Below are positions 1-8,824 of a stretch of DNA of 64,000 bases, one piece after another. The stretch lies in assembly GCA_050246475.1 (NCBI GenBank), contig JBFWVZ010000002.1, forward strand, positions 248,001 through 312,000, read 5' to 3'. The notes below the pieces were generated by a model. It saw only the letters and a list, made by a program, of their open reading frames with translations, searched no databases and was not told the origin of the DNA. The position numbers and the translations under genes were made by a program. The stretch is from CADEEL01 sp050246475. GTDB taxonomy: Bacteria; Pseudomonadota; Alphaproteobacteria; Caulobacterales; Aquidulcibacteraceae. Within the stretch, counting starts at the first letter, position 1. Every line of letters starts with the position of its first letter.

Positions 1-1154
1 CGAATGGGAACCCACTCGCCAAACATCTTCAATTCTCGCTCGCCGGCAAGAAGCCGCGCTCCGCGTGTGCCGGGCGCCTGAAACCCGGTAAACAAAATCA
101 AGTTTCTCGGATCCGGCGCGAACGTGCGGATGTGGTGAAGAACGCGCCCGCCGGTGGCCATGCCGCTGCCGGCGATCACGACCTTTGGCATCGGGTTCGC
201 CGTGATCTCTTTCGAGCTTCGCACGTCGCGCGCATAGGCCGCGACCCTGCATGCGCCTTGCGTCGCGCCAGCGTCGAAGCGGTGATCAAGTGGATGCCGC
301 GCCAGCAAGTCAGTCGCATCTATCGCCATTGGGCTGTCCAGATAGACGGGCGTTGAGCCCAGTCTCCCGCTCTGGCGCAGTCGCCAGAGATGGTAGAGGA
401 GAATCTGCGCGCGGCCGACGGCGAATGCAGGGATGATCACCGTGCCGCCTCGCTGCACTGTCCTTTCGATCGCGTCTCCTAAGGCATCCATCGCATCCTC
501 TTTTGGATGCAAACGGTCGCCGTAGGTGGATTCCACAACGACATAGTCTGCAGACGCAACGCACTGGGGGTCGTGCATAAAAGGATCGCCGTAGCGCCCC
601 AGGTCGCCGGAAAACACGATCTTGAGGCCGTCCACCCGGTACTCAACGATCGCCGCCCCCAAAATGTGACCGGCGCGACGAAACCGGAATTTGACGCCGG
701 GCGCGACGTCGACGTCTGTATCAAAAGGCGCTGTATCGAACAGCTGCAAGGCGCGTTCGGCGTCGGCGACCGTGTAGAGCGGCAATGCCGGCTGATGACG
801 GCTGAACCCTTTTCGATTGGCGTATTCCGCATCCTTCTCGGCGATGTGCGCGCTGTCCTTGAGCAATATCTCAGCAAGGTCGGCAGTGGCCCTTGTGCAA
901 TGGATCCGTCCAGCGAAGCCCTCGCGGACAAATTTCGGAAGATAGCCGCAGTGATCAAGGTGCGCGTGCGTCAACACCACGGACGATATCGACTCCGGCG
1001 GCGCCGGAAACGGCTCCCAGTTTCGCTCGCGCAACACCTTGAGTCCTTGAAACATCCCGCAATCGGTCAGAATGTGCTCGCGCCCGCATTCAATGAGGTG
1101 ACGAGAGCCCGTGACGGCGCCGGCGCCGCCAAAGCTGACAAAGGTCACACCCAT
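1..1154 (-). CDS. MBL-fold/beta-CASP metallohydrolase, partial (3' end off window)
   Basis: This is the first 384 codons of a metallo-beta-lactamase-fold hydrolase with a beta-CASP/RNA-specificity part, the architecture of CPSF73/Ysh1-like ribonucleases. The rest lies beyond the left edge. The metal site THAHLDH is at residues 62-68, further ligand motifs are AGHILG (161-166) and SGDLGR (182-187), and the beta-CASP part shows ESTYGDR and SGMATGGR. The start at 1154 follows GGAG by about five bases. It lies 32 bases after the universal stress gene on the same strand, so the two are probably cotranscribed. The family predicts a zinc-dependent RNA-processing hydrolase in the cytoplasm; the substrate is unknown. 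Confidence 0.85.
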   Translation of the reverse strand, partial: MGVTFVSFGGAGAVTGSRHLIECGREHILTDCGMFQGLKVLRERNWEPFPAPPESISSVVLTHAHLDHCGYLPKFVREGFAGRIHCTRATADLAEILLKDSAHIAEKDAEYANRKGFSRHQPALPLYTVADAERALQLFDTAPFDTDVDVAPGVKFRFRRAGHILGAAIVEYRVDGLKIVFSGDLGRYGDPFMHDPQCVASADYVVVESTYGDRLHPKEDAMDALGDAIERTVQRGGTVIIPAFAVGRAQILLYHLWRLRQSGRLGSTPVYLDSPMAIDATDLLARHPLDHRFDAGATQGACRVAAYARDVRSSKEITANPMPKVVIAGSGMATGGRVLHHIRTFAPDPRNLILFTGFQAPGTRGARLLAGERELKMFGEWVPI

Positions 1155-1186
1155 CGAATCTCCGTTCACATTGGCGCTCTCGGTGA

Positions 1187-2020
1187 TCAGTGAGTCAGCA
1201 AGAGCGGAACGGCGCCATGCTGCAGCATATGCCGCGTCACGCCGCCGAGCACCCATTCAGTGAATCGTGAGTGTCCGTAAGCCCCCATCACGACGAGATC
1301 TGCGCCGAAGCCTTCCCCCTCATCTGCTATTGCGCGGCCGATCTCTTCCGCCTCGGCCGTGATGAGGAGCGGCGCCTCGACATCGACCCCGTGTCGCAAC
1401 AAGCGTGAGGCCAAGCGCTCCAGCCCCTCGTTGTCTTCCCCAACATGTGCGCCGCGCGGATTCACGACCAAAAGGCGTACTGCCTTTGCTTTCGCAAGAA
1501 ACGGCAACGCCGCGCTGAGCGCGCGTCCAGCCTCGGACGTCGCCTTCCAAGCGACGAGAATCCGCTCACCCCAGCGATGCGGCGTGTTCCACTTGGGCAG
1601 CGCCAGGCATGGCGCACCGCTCGCGAAGAGCGCGCTGTGCAGAATCTCTGCTTGTTCGGCGTCCCCTTCGGGCAACGCGAGAACGCCCAAGTCCACGCCC
1701 TGCATCGCAAGGGCGGCCAGTCTGCCGAGCGGCCCCTGCTCTGTCGATTGTGCGTGGATTGAGAATGACGGCCCAGGAGACCCGATGGCGGCCAGCTTGC
1801 GAACCGTATCCTGCGCGCGCGCATGCTCCTGCTCGACCAGCCGGTCGAACACGCCGTCGAGCGCGGGCAACTCAACGCCGACCGGCAGCTCGGGAACCCT
1901 GTAGAGAAACCGGACGTCCACATGTGCGCCCGTCTCCCGCCCCAACTCGACAGCCATCTGGACGCGCGTCAGTCCTGCGTCGGCGCCGTCCGCGAAAACA
2001 ACAATATTCTTCCGGTCCAT
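1187..2020 (-). CDS. tandem-domain universal stress protein (UspA family)
   Basis: The 277-residue protein contains two Usp domains of about 140 residues. The second ends in GAYGHSRFTEWVLGG, the nucleotide-binding loop of ATP-binding Usp proteins (G-x2-G-x9-G-S/T), although the final Ser/Thr is replaced by Gly. The first domain starts with IVVFADGADAG and has a degenerate loop. Usp proteins of this kind are cytoplasmic stress and low-oxygen survival factors. There is no Shine-Dalgarno sequence before the ATG, but a -10-like TAAGAT ends six bases upstream and an FNR/FixK-type box lies about 40 bases upstream, so the mRNA may be leaderless. The MBL hydrolase gene follows in the same direction. 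Confidence 0.88.
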   Translation of the reverse strand: MDRKNIVVFADGADAGLTRVQMAVELGRETGAHVDVRFLYRVPELPVGVELPALDGVFDRLVEQEHARAQDTVRKLAAIGSPGPSFSIHAQSTEQGPLGRLAALAMQGVDLGVLALPEGDAEQAEILHSALFASGAPCLALPKWNTPHRWGERILVAWKATSEAGRALSAALPFLAKAKAVRLLVVNPRGAHVGEDNEGLERLASRLLRHGVDVEAPLLITAEAEEIGRAIADEGEGFGADLVVMGAYGHSRFTEWVLGGVTRHMLQHGAVPLLLTH

Positions 2021-2026
2021 CGAAAA

Positions 2027-2067
2027 ATCTTACACGCCACGATCGCCCGGCCCTTGATCCGTCTCAA
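2027..2067 (-). promoter_or_regulatory. FNR/FixK-type box plus -10 element of the usp gene
   Basis: TTGATCCGTCTCAA at 2054-2067 fits TTGA-N6-TCAA exactly. On the minus strand a TAAGAT hexamer at 2032-2027 is six bases before the usp ATG. With transcription starting at the ATG, the box is centred near -41, the class II position for FNR-family activators. This agrees with the missing Shine-Dalgarno sequence. Confidence 0.6.
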
Positions 2068-2085
2068 GGGACTCTTTCGGCAGCA

Positions 2086-4470
2086 TCAAGCGCGCGATTT
2101 CCAGCGCGCCAATTGTGCGCGCTCGGCCTTGTCCACCGCGAGTTTGACTGCTGCGAAGCTATCAGGACTTATCGAAATCGAGTCGATGCTATGGTCGACC
2201 AAAAACTCGGCGAACTCGGGGTGATCACTCGGAGCCTGGCCGCAGAGGCCAACTTTGGCTTCCGCCAAATGCGCGGCCGAGATCACCTGAGCGATCATCC
2301 ATTCCACGGCTTCGTCCTGCTCATCGAAGATCTCGGCGAGGGCCTCGGAATCGCGATCGACGCCCAGTGTCAATTGCGTCAGATCGTTGGAGCCGATCGA
2401 GAAGCCGTCGAAGCGCTCGGCGAAGTCCTTCGCCAAGATCACGTTCGACGGCACTTCACACATGACGTAGACTTGCAGCCCGTTGACGCCGCGCTGCAGT
2501 CCCTCATCCGCCATTATCGCAAGCACGCGATCGGCCTCGCGCACAGATCGGCAGAATGGGATCATGACAACGACATTGTCGAACCCCATTTCCTCTCGCA
2601 AACGCTTGAGCGCTTGGCACTCAAGGGCAAAAGCTTCACGATAGACAGGCGAATAGTAGCGTGCCGCGCCGCGCAAGCCGATCATCGGGTTCTCTTCCGG
2701 AGGTTCGAAATCGCCGCCGCCGAGCAAGCGCGCGTACTCATTTGATTTGAAATCACTTGTGCGAATAATGACAGGCTTAGGATAGAAAGCGGCCGCCAAA
2801 CGCGAGAGGCCCCTCGCCAATTCTTCGACGAAGAATTCCGCGCCGCTCGCGCTGCCGGCAGCGAAGCGCTCGATTTCGGCGCGCACGCCGGCGTCGCCGA
2901 CGCGCTCAGTGTGCAAGAGGGCCATTGGATGGACGCGAATGTGGTTTGCGATGACAAATTCCATGCGCGCGAGCCCAACTCCGTCGACCGGAAGCCTCCA
3001 CCAGCGATATGCAGCAGCCGGGTTGGCGAGATTGAGCATCAACTGCGTGCGTGTCTTTGGCATGCTCTCAATGGGGATGACGCTTTCACGGATTTCCGCA
3101 GCCCCGTCATACACGCACCCAACTTCGCCTTCGGCGCAACTCACTGTCACGGATTGACCATCGTGCAGCGTCGTTGTCGCGCTCGCCGCGCCGATCACCG
3201 CCGGAACTCCAAGTTCACGGCTGACGATTGCGGCATGTGACGTCCTGCCTCCATGGCTTGTGACAACAGCGGCCGCGCGTCGCATGAGCGGCATCCAATC
3301 AGGATTGGTCGTTTCCGCCACGAGAATGTCGCCGGTGCAAAAACGCTCGTCTCTTGCATCGGTGACGATGCGCGCGGGCCCGACAGCTGCTGCAGCGCCG
3401 ACCGCAACGCCAGAAAGCAGAAGAGTCCCCTTCTTGGTGACCTCAAACGAGTGCAGGGCCGCTTCGCGCTTATCCGCGTGAACAGTTTCCGGGCGCGCTT
3501 GCAGGACAAAGAGTCTGCCGCCCTCACCGTCTTTGGCCCACTCGATATCCATCGGTCGGCCGTAATGCGCTTCGATTTGCGCGCCCCAACGCGCGAGGGT
3601 CAACACTTCGGCCTCGCTCAGCACAAAGTGAGATCGCTCAACCGTCGACGTTTCAACAATTGCTGTTCCCGTCCCGGGGGCATAGATGACCTTCTTAGCC
3701 TTGGCCCCACACTTCTTATGCACGATGGGCGAGAGATGGGCATTCTCCAACAATGGCTTGAACACTTGATGCTCATCTGGATCGACCAAGCCCTGAACCG
3801 ACGCTTCCCCCAACCCCCAGACAGAGTTGATGACGACGACGTTTGGAAAACCCGTCTCGGGATCGATCGTGAACGTGACGCCCGATCCGCCAAGATCCGC
3901 GCGCACCATTCTTTGGACGCCGGCAGACAGCGCAATGCGCGTGTGATCGAAACCCTTCTCCTCCCGATACGCGATCGCGCGATCCGTGAACAACGACGCA
4001 AAGCACGTTCGGCAAGCATCCAGCAACGCTGCTTCGCCCAGCACGTTGAGAAGCGTCTCATGTTGGCCGGCGAAGCTCGCGCCAGGGAGATCTTCAGCTG
4101 TCGCGCTTGAGCGCACCGCCACTGCGGCTCCATCGATTGCGCGATAAGCTTCACAGATCGCGTCCGCCACTTTCTTCGGCCACTGACCTGCTTCGATTGC
4201 ATCGCGAATTCGAGCGCCGCACGCGGTGAGCGTAATGCGTCCCGCCCGGTGACTCGCAATGATCCGTGAAATCAGGGGCCTTAACGCGTTGAAGTCTAGG
4301 AACGACCAGAACGCCGCCGACGTCGTTGCAAACCCCTCGGGCGTCTCAATCCCGGCAGCGCTCAAGTGCCGCCGCATCTCACCGAGCGAGGCGTTCTTCC
4401 CGCCGACGAGTGCAACGTCTTCTTGCTTCAACTCGTCAAACGAAAGCACTAGGGCCGTGGTGCGATTCAT
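2086..4470 (-). CDS. ppsA: phosphoenolpyruvate synthase (pyruvate, water dikinase)
   Basis: It converts pyruvate, ATP and water to PEP, AMP and phosphate at the entry to gluconeogenesis. The 794-residue protein has the usual order: an N-terminal ATP-binding domain (VGGKNASLGEM near the start, IDPETGFPNVV within), the swivelling phosphohistidine domain with GGRTSHAAIVSRELG (catalytic His at about residue 400), and a C-terminal PEP-binding barrel with SIGSNDLTQLTLGVDRD and the Cys motif LCGQAPSD. An upstream ATG at 4503 is open, but the ATG at 4470 has AGGAGG five bases before it and is preferred. It follows the BA14K gene by 23 bases on the same strand. PEP synthase beside Usp and Hsp20 is a recurring low-oxygen grouping in proteobacteria. 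Confidence 0.93.
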   Translation of the reverse strand: MNRTTALVLSFDELKQEDVALVGGKNASLGEMRRHLSAAGIETPEGFATTSAAFWSFLDFNALRPLISRIIASHRAGRITLTACGARIRDAIEAGQWPKKVADAICEAYRAIDGAAVAVRSSATAEDLPGASFAGQHETLLNVLGEAALLDACRTCFASLFTDRAIAYREEKGFDHTRIALSAGVQRMVRADLGGSGVTFTIDPETGFPNVVVINSVWGLGEASVQGLVDPDEHQVFKPLLENAHLSPIVHKKCGAKAKKVIYAPGTGTAIVETSTVERSHFVLSEAEVLTLARWGAQIEAHYGRPMDIEWAKDGEGGRLFVLQARPETVHADKREAALHSFEVTKKGTLLLSGVAVGAAAAVGPARIVTDARDERFCTGDILVAETTNPDWMPLMRRAAAVVTSHGGRTSHAAIVSRELGVPAVIGAASATTTLHDGQSVTVSCAEGEVGCVYDGAAEIRESVIPIESMPKTRTQLMLNLANPAAAYRWWRLPVDGVGLARMEFVIANHIRVHPMALLHTERVGDAGVRAEIERFAAGSASGAEFFVEELARGLSRLAAAFYPKPVIIRTSDFKSNEYARLLGGGDFEPPEENPMIGLRGAARYYSPVYREAFALECQALKRLREEMGFDNVVVMIPFCRSVREADRVLAIMADEGLQRGVNGLQVYVMCEVPSNVILAKDFAERFDGFSIGSNDLTQLTLGVDRDSEALAEIFDEQDEAVEWMIAQVISAAHLAEAKVGLCGQAPSDHPEFAEFLVDHSIDSISISPDSFAAVKLAVDKAERAQLARWKSRA

Positions 4471-4493
4471 CGAAACCTCCTCGGGAGGCGCTC

Positions 4494-4979
4494 TCAGCGG
4501 CAATAGTGCCGCAGGCCGTCAATGCCCAAGAAAGTGCCCGTATAGGGATCGAACGAACGATAGCGGCGCGCGCAATAGGCGATCCACGCGGGATCGTTGA
4601 GCCGGCCTTCAGCGTACTCTTGCTGCTGCTGACTATCGACGACAGCGGCGCCGAGCGCGAAGCCCAGGATTGCACCGACAATCAACCCTGCCGCAGCATC
4701 ATGATCGTCATCTTGATGACCGTGTCGGCGAAGCCAACGTTGGCGCAACTCCCATTGGTCGCGGTTCCAGTTCGGCGGCGGGCGTTGGCGATCTTCCCAG
4801 CGCCGCGCATTGTCATCGCGTGGGCGGAACTCATGCCCGGGGGGAGGACTGCGCCTGTCGCCCCAATACGAGTATGGCGGCGGCGGTTCATCTCGCCGCG
4901 TCTGAGCGAATGCCGGCGTGGCCACGAGACTCGCCGATGCGACCAGAGCGGCGACGGCGTGGGAGATTATTCGGCGCAT
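4494..4979 (-). CDS. BA14K-type secreted protein
   Basis: A 161-residue exported protein. A signal peptide (MRRIISHAVAALVASASL, cleaved after AFA at about residue 25) is followed by a Pro/Arg/Asp-rich stretch, a Gly/Ala hydrophobic segment (GLIVGAILGFALGAAVV) and a C-terminal BA14K motif (DPAWIAYCARRYRSFDP ending in LRHYCR, two Cys). BA14K proteins are envelope proteins first described as Brucella antigens; their molecular role is unclear. The open frame extends up to 5072, but GGAGG six bases before 4979 and the signal peptide fix the start there. It is probably cotranscribed with ppsA, 23 bases downstream. Confidence 0.8.
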   Translation of the reverse strand: MRRIISHAVAALVASASLVATPAFAQTRRDEPPPPYSYWGDRRSPPPGHEFRPRDDNARRWEDRQRPPPNWNRDQWELRQRWLRRHGHQDDDHDAAAGLIVGAILGFALGAAVVDSQQQQEYAEGRLNDPAWIAYCARRYRSFDPYTGTFLGIDGLRHYCR

Positions 4980-5094
4980 TGCGGCCTCCAAACAAGCGAC
5001 CTGATGGGCAAAGGCTATACGCCCCAGGGCGATCGCTCCTTGCGTTGGCGCAAAGTCGGAGATTTTCGCCAACGGAGCGCTCCAGCCGCGCTTG

Positions 5095-5586
5095 CTAGAA
5101 GCGGTTTTTCTGTTCGATCACGGTCGCGATGCGCTCGACATCCTCGCGGCCAAGCCCAAGCCCAAGAATAAGGGCATTGAGAAAGTCCGCTTCATCTTCG
5201 TTGAGTTCCCCATCAGCCAATATGAGGTCGAGTGCATGCGCGAACACAGATAGCCGCATGTCGGTCGGAAGCGCCGCACACGCATCGCGCAGAACGCTTT
5301 CGCTGCCTCGCATGCGCTCAATGATCCTCACGTTCAAATCCGCCAGCTGGTGGCTCTTTAAGGTCTTGAGCGCGCGCGACCGGTGGGTCAGCGCCAGCAA
5401 TTCCTCATGCTCGATTGGCGCCAATTCGCCGTCCGCCGTCACCGCGGCGAACAGAATGGTCAGGAAGGCTTCAGGAACTGACCAGCTGTCGCGCGGCTGC
5501 TCAGCAGCCGCCTCCAGGAGCGAGCTCCAGCTCAGCGGATTTTGCGTCTTTTGCGGACCCAGGCTGGCTACGAAGAACTCGGACAT
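5095..5586 (-). CDS. TerB-family protein
   Basis: A 163-residue soluble helical protein with the TerB/tellurite-resistance-like fold: an acidic repeat AAVTADGELAPIEHEEL (about residues 45-61) and its partner LILADGELNEDEADFL (about 124-139). Paired D-G-E-L motifs that bind metal are typical of TerB and DjlA-type domains. The frame is open to 5721, but the ATG at 5586 has GAGGTG just upstream and starts the conserved part. It is divergent from the ABC exporter operon. The TTGA-N6-TCAA site between them lies about 47 bases upstream of this start, with a TATTGG -10-like hexamer at suitable spacing. The precise role is unknown. Confidence 0.78.
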   Translation of the reverse strand: MSEFFVASLGPQKTQNPLSWSSLLEAAAEQPRDSWSVPEAFLTILFAAVTADGELAPIEHEELLALTHRSRALKTLKSHQLADLNVRIIERMRGSESVLRDACAALPTDMRLSVFAHALDLILADGELNEDEADFLNALILGLGLGREDVERIATVIEQKNRF

Positions 5587-5604
5587 CGTCACCTCACGCC
5601 AGCA

Positions 5605-5646
5605 CCAATACGAGATCCCCCGTGCGCCCGCCTTGAGGCGCCTCAA
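5605..5646. promoter_or_regulatory. perfect palindromic FNR/FixK-type box between terB-like gene and ABC operon
   Basis: TTGAGGCGCCTCAA at 5633-5646 is a perfect 14-base palindrome matching TTGA-N6-TCAA. On the minus strand TATTGG (5610-5605) could be the -10 element, which would put the box near -41.5 for the terB-like gene. The site is also 84 bases before the ABC ATPase start, so it could serve both directions. Confidence 0.5.
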
Positions 5647-5729
5647 AGCAGACCGAAACCTGACACGGCGGGTTGGCGGTTCGCTTGGCAGGCGAACCCT
5701 CGCCACATTGCGGTGAAGCAAGTCGGCGC

Positions 5730-6461
5730 ATGACCAGATCGCGCTATCTTTGCGCGGTGCAGCCGATTTTCACTTTGCGCGACGTCACGAAAGTATACGG
5801 CGAAGGCCGCGCCACCGTGCGCGCCCTCGATGGCGTGAACCTTGAAATCGCCCGCGGCGAATTGCTGGTGCTGCTCGGACCCTCGGGCTCTGGCAAATCG
5901 ACCTTTCTCAACATTCTCGGGGGACTTGATCGGGCCACGTCCGGTTCTGTCTTCTTTGAGGATCAGTCGCTCGCTAGCATGAATGACGCGGCCTTGACCC
6001 AGTTCCGGCGCAAGCATGTCGGCTTCATCTTCCAATTCTACAATCTCATCCCAAGCCTCACGGCGCGGGAGAATGTCGAGCTGGTTTCGGAAATCTCGGA
6101 CGATCCCATCGACGCAGCCGAAGCGCTCGATCTCGTCGGCCTCGGCGAACGCATCGATCACTTCCCGGCTCAACTCTCCGGCGGAGAACAACAGCGCGTC
6201 GCGGTTGCGCGAGCCGTCGCGAAGCGGCCGGCGGTGTTGCTGTGTGACGAGCCAACTGGCGCGCTGGATGTAAAGACGGGCGTGCGGGTTCTTGAAGCGC
6301 TGCAGGAGGTCAATGAGCGCTACAGGTCCACCACACTTATCGTGACCCACAATGCCGATGTGGCGCGGATGAGTGAGAAAACGATTCACTTCAGCGGCGG
6401 ACGCATTCGCGACATCGTGGTCAACGCAGCACGCGCGGCGCCGTCGGAGATCAGGTGGTGA
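5730..6461 (+). CDS. ABC transporter ATP-binding protein (MacB/LolD type)
   Basis: This is the cytoplasmic ATPase of a type VII (MacB/LolCDE/DevBCA-like) ABC transporter. All signatures are present in 243 residues: Walker A GPSGSGKST, Q-loop FIFQFYNLIPSLTA, signature LSGGEQQRVAVARA, Walker B VLLCDEPTGALD and H-loop IVTHN. I chose the ATG at 5730; the open frame runs back to 5673 without a better start, and a GTG at 5757 is also possible. The stop codon overlaps the GTG start of the permease, indicating translational coupling. Together with the permease and the HlyD protein it should form an envelope exporter that does not itself transport across the inner membrane. Confidence 0.9.
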   Translation: MTRSRYLCAVQPIFTLRDVTKVYGEGRATVRALDGVNLEIARGELLVLLGPSGSGKSTFLNILGGLDRATSGSVFFEDQSLASMNDAALTQFRRKHVGFIFQFYNLIPSLTARENVELVSEISDDPIDAAEALDLVGLGERIDHFPAQLSGGEQQRVAVARAVAKRPAVLLCDEPTGALDVKTGVRVLEALQEVNERYRSTTLIVTHNADVARMSEKTIHFSGGRIRDIVVNAARAAPSEIRW

Positions 6462-8821
6462 CCCCGCTCGACAAGAAACTCCTCCGTGATCTCTGGCGCA
6501 TGCGCATTCACGTCGCCAGCGTTGCGCTGGTTCTCGGATGCGGGCTCGCGATCTTCATCATGTCGCTGAGCCTTCAGGATTCGCTTGAGCGCACGCGCGC
6601 TGGCTACTACGCCGACCGGCGCATGGCCGATCTGGCCGTGTCGCTCGTGCGCGCACCCGATCGCGTGGTGCGCCAACTTGCGGAGCTTCCGGGCATCGAA
6701 GCCGTCGAGACGCGCGTCACGGGGCTCGCGGTGCTCAATATAGCGGGTATGACAGAGCCTGCCTCCGCAAGACTTGTCTCCCTGCCCGAGCATGGGCGTC
6801 CTGCCGTCAACGATCTGGTCGTCGCGCGCGGCCGCTGGCCCGACCCAAGTCGCCCCCGCGAAGCGCTCGTCAACGAAGCCTTCGCGAGCGCGCACGCCCT
6901 GGCGCCAGGCGATCGGCTCGAAGCGACGATCTATGGACGCCGGCAAACTCTCAGCATTGTCGGCATAGCCAACTCACCCGAGTTCGTGTTTGTCGCCGCC
7001 CCCGGCGAGCTCTTCCCGCAACCCGCGCGCTTCGGCGTCATCTGGATGGGACGCGAGGCGCTCGCGCGCGCTTTTGATTTGGACGGCGCCTTCAATGAGG
7101 CCGTGTTCAGGCTCGGCCGCAACGCGGCTCCCAATCAAGCCAGCGCCGCAATCGACGAGATGCTCCGTTCCTACGGCTCTTCCGGGGCCTACGGGCGGGA
7201 CCGCATGATTTCTGATCGCTTCCTTTCGGAAGAGATCAGCCAACTCGCGACAATGGCGACGTTCCTTCCGGCCTTCTTTCTAATCATTGCCGCGTTTCTC
7301 GTAAACATCGCGCTTGGCCGCATGATCGCGACGGAACGATCAAACATCGGTCTGCTCAAATCCTTCGGCTACACTGGCGGCGCGATTGCATGGCACTACG
7401 CCAAGAACGCCTTGGTCTTTGCCGTGTTCGGCGCGCTGCTTGGCTGGCTTGGCGGCCAGCTGCTGGGCGCCGCCACGGCGGACATCTATCGAGAGTATTA
7501 TCGTTTTCCGCACCTGGATTTCATCGTTCCGCCGGCAACGATCGCACTCGCCTGGCTGACTGCCGTCGCAACCGCATTGCTCGGCGCACTCATATCGGTT
7601 CTGCGCGCATCGCGCCTTGCCCCCGCCGAAGCGCTCGCGCCGCCGCGTCCTGCCGCGTTCTTCAGCGGGCCCGCGGAGCTTCGATCGTTCACAGAGCGGC
7701 TGGACGCAAAGAGCCGCATTATTCTGCGTCGCATCGTGCGCTTTCCACGTCGCGCCGGCGCCACTTCGCTTGGCGTTGCCTTCGCCATTGCGCTTTTGGT
7801 CGTCGCACAATCGTTCCCCGCGGTGATGAAGGAATTGCTGGACGTGCATTTTGGACTCGCGAACCGGCAACACGTCACGCTCACCTTCGCCGAAGCGCGC
7901 GAGGCGCCCGTGATGCACGAGGTCGAGCGCCTGCCGGGGGTGATCTATGCGGAACCGTTTCGCGTCGAGGACGTCCTTTTCCATCATCGCGGCCGCGACG
8001 TGCAGGAGGCCGTGTTCGGCGTGCCATTTGGAGCGCGCCTCAGTCGCGTCATCGGCCAAAACCGCGATCCGATCGAGCCGCCCGCCTCAGGGATCTATCT
8101 GGCGCGCGCGCTAGCCGGGCGGCTCGACGCCGGCGCCGGCGATACCGTGCTGATCGAACAAACGCGGGGACGGCGCACACGCGCAAGCGTGCGCGTCGCC
8201 GGCATAGTCGATCCAATGGTTGGTTCTTCCGCCTATATGGAGCTCAACACGTTATCCCGGTTGATGCGCCAACCAGCGCGCATTTCCGGAGCGCACGCGC
8301 GGCTCGACTATGCGCGCTATCGAGCATTCAATGAACGGCTCAAGGAAACGCCGTCTCTTGCAGGCGCGAGCTTCATACTATTGGCCGCGCAATCCATGCG
8401 CGCGCAATACGACGAGGGCGTGGGTGTAATGAACTTCATCTTCGCCTCCTTTGCCGCAGCCATGGCGGGCGGTGTCGCATTCGCCGCCGCGCGCATAACT
8501 TTCGCCGAACAAGAACGGGATCTCGCTACGCTGCGTGTGCTCGGCTTCACGCGAGCCGAGGTGTCGTACGTTCTCATAGGTGAACTGGTGTTGCTTGCCG
8601 CCGCGGCCATCCCTGCTGGCTGCATCATGGGGCTAATTCTAGCTCAAGCGCTCATGGAAAGCTTCGAGACCGAACTCTACTCGTTCCCATTTGTCTGCAA
8701 TCCGCCCGGATATGCATTCGCGATCGCATTCACGCTTCTATGCGTGACTGTCGCCGCGCTCGTCGTACGCCGCGGAGTCGACAAGCTGGACATGGTCGCC
8801 GTCTTGAAGGCTCGGGATTGA
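6455..8821 (+). CDS. ABC transporter permease, FtsX/MacB superfamily with two FtsX domains
   Basis: An integral membrane subunit of 788 residues. It has an N-terminal transmembrane helix (about residues 18-38), a large periplasmic domain, three helices of the first FtsX domain (about 268-390), a second soluble domain after an internal helix near 450, and a second three-helix FtsX domain at the C terminus (about 660-780). The start codon is GTG, either at 6455 or at 6458 inside the ATPase stop (GTGA). Two FtsX domains in one chain recall LolE/YbbP-like exporters. The HlyD adaptor three bases downstream points to DevBCA-like export. The substrate cannot be deduced. Confidence 0.88.
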   Translation: MVTPLDKKLLRDLWRMRIHVASVALVLGCGLAIFIMSLSLQDSLERTRAGYYADRRMADLAVSLVRAPDRVVRQLAELPGIEAVETRVTGLAVLNIAGMTEPASARLVSLPEHGRPAVNDLVVARGRWPDPSRPREALVNEAFASAHALAPGDRLEATIYGRRQTLSIVGIANSPEFVFVAAPGELFPQPARFGVIWMGREALARAFDLDGAFNEAVFRLGRNAAPNQASAAIDEMLRSYGSSGAYGRDRMISDRFLSEEISQLATMATFLPAFFLIIAAFLVNIALGRMIATERSNIGLLKSFGYTGGAIAWHYAKNALVFAVFGALLGWLGGQLLGAATADIYREYYRFPHLDFIVPPATIALAWLTAVATALLGALISVLRASRLAPAEALAPPRPAAFFSGPAELRSFTERLDAKSRIILRRIVRFPRRAGATSLGVAFAIALLVVAQSFPAVMKELLDVHFGLANRQHVTLTFAEAREAPVMHEVERLPGVIYAEPFRVEDVLFHHRGRDVQEAVFGVPFGARLSRVIGQNRDPIEPPASGIYLARALAGRLDAGAGDTVLIEQTRGRRTRASVRVAGIVDPMVGSSAYMELNTLSRLMRQPARISGAHARLDYARYRAFNERLKETPSLAGASFILLAAQSMRAQYDEGVGVMNFIFASFAAAMAGGVAFAAARITFAEQERDLATLRVLGFTRAEVSYVLIGELVLLAAAAIPAGCIMGLILAQALMESFETELYSFPFVCNPPGYAFAIAFTLLCVTVAALVVRRGVDKLDMVAVLKARD

Positions 8822-8824
8822 TCG

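Noticed and set aside
507..1193. Plus-strand open frame opposite the MBL hydrolase gene
   Set aside because: Low-complexity shadow of the minus-strand gene, with no family match; the minus strand shows the complete zinc-hydrolase motif set.
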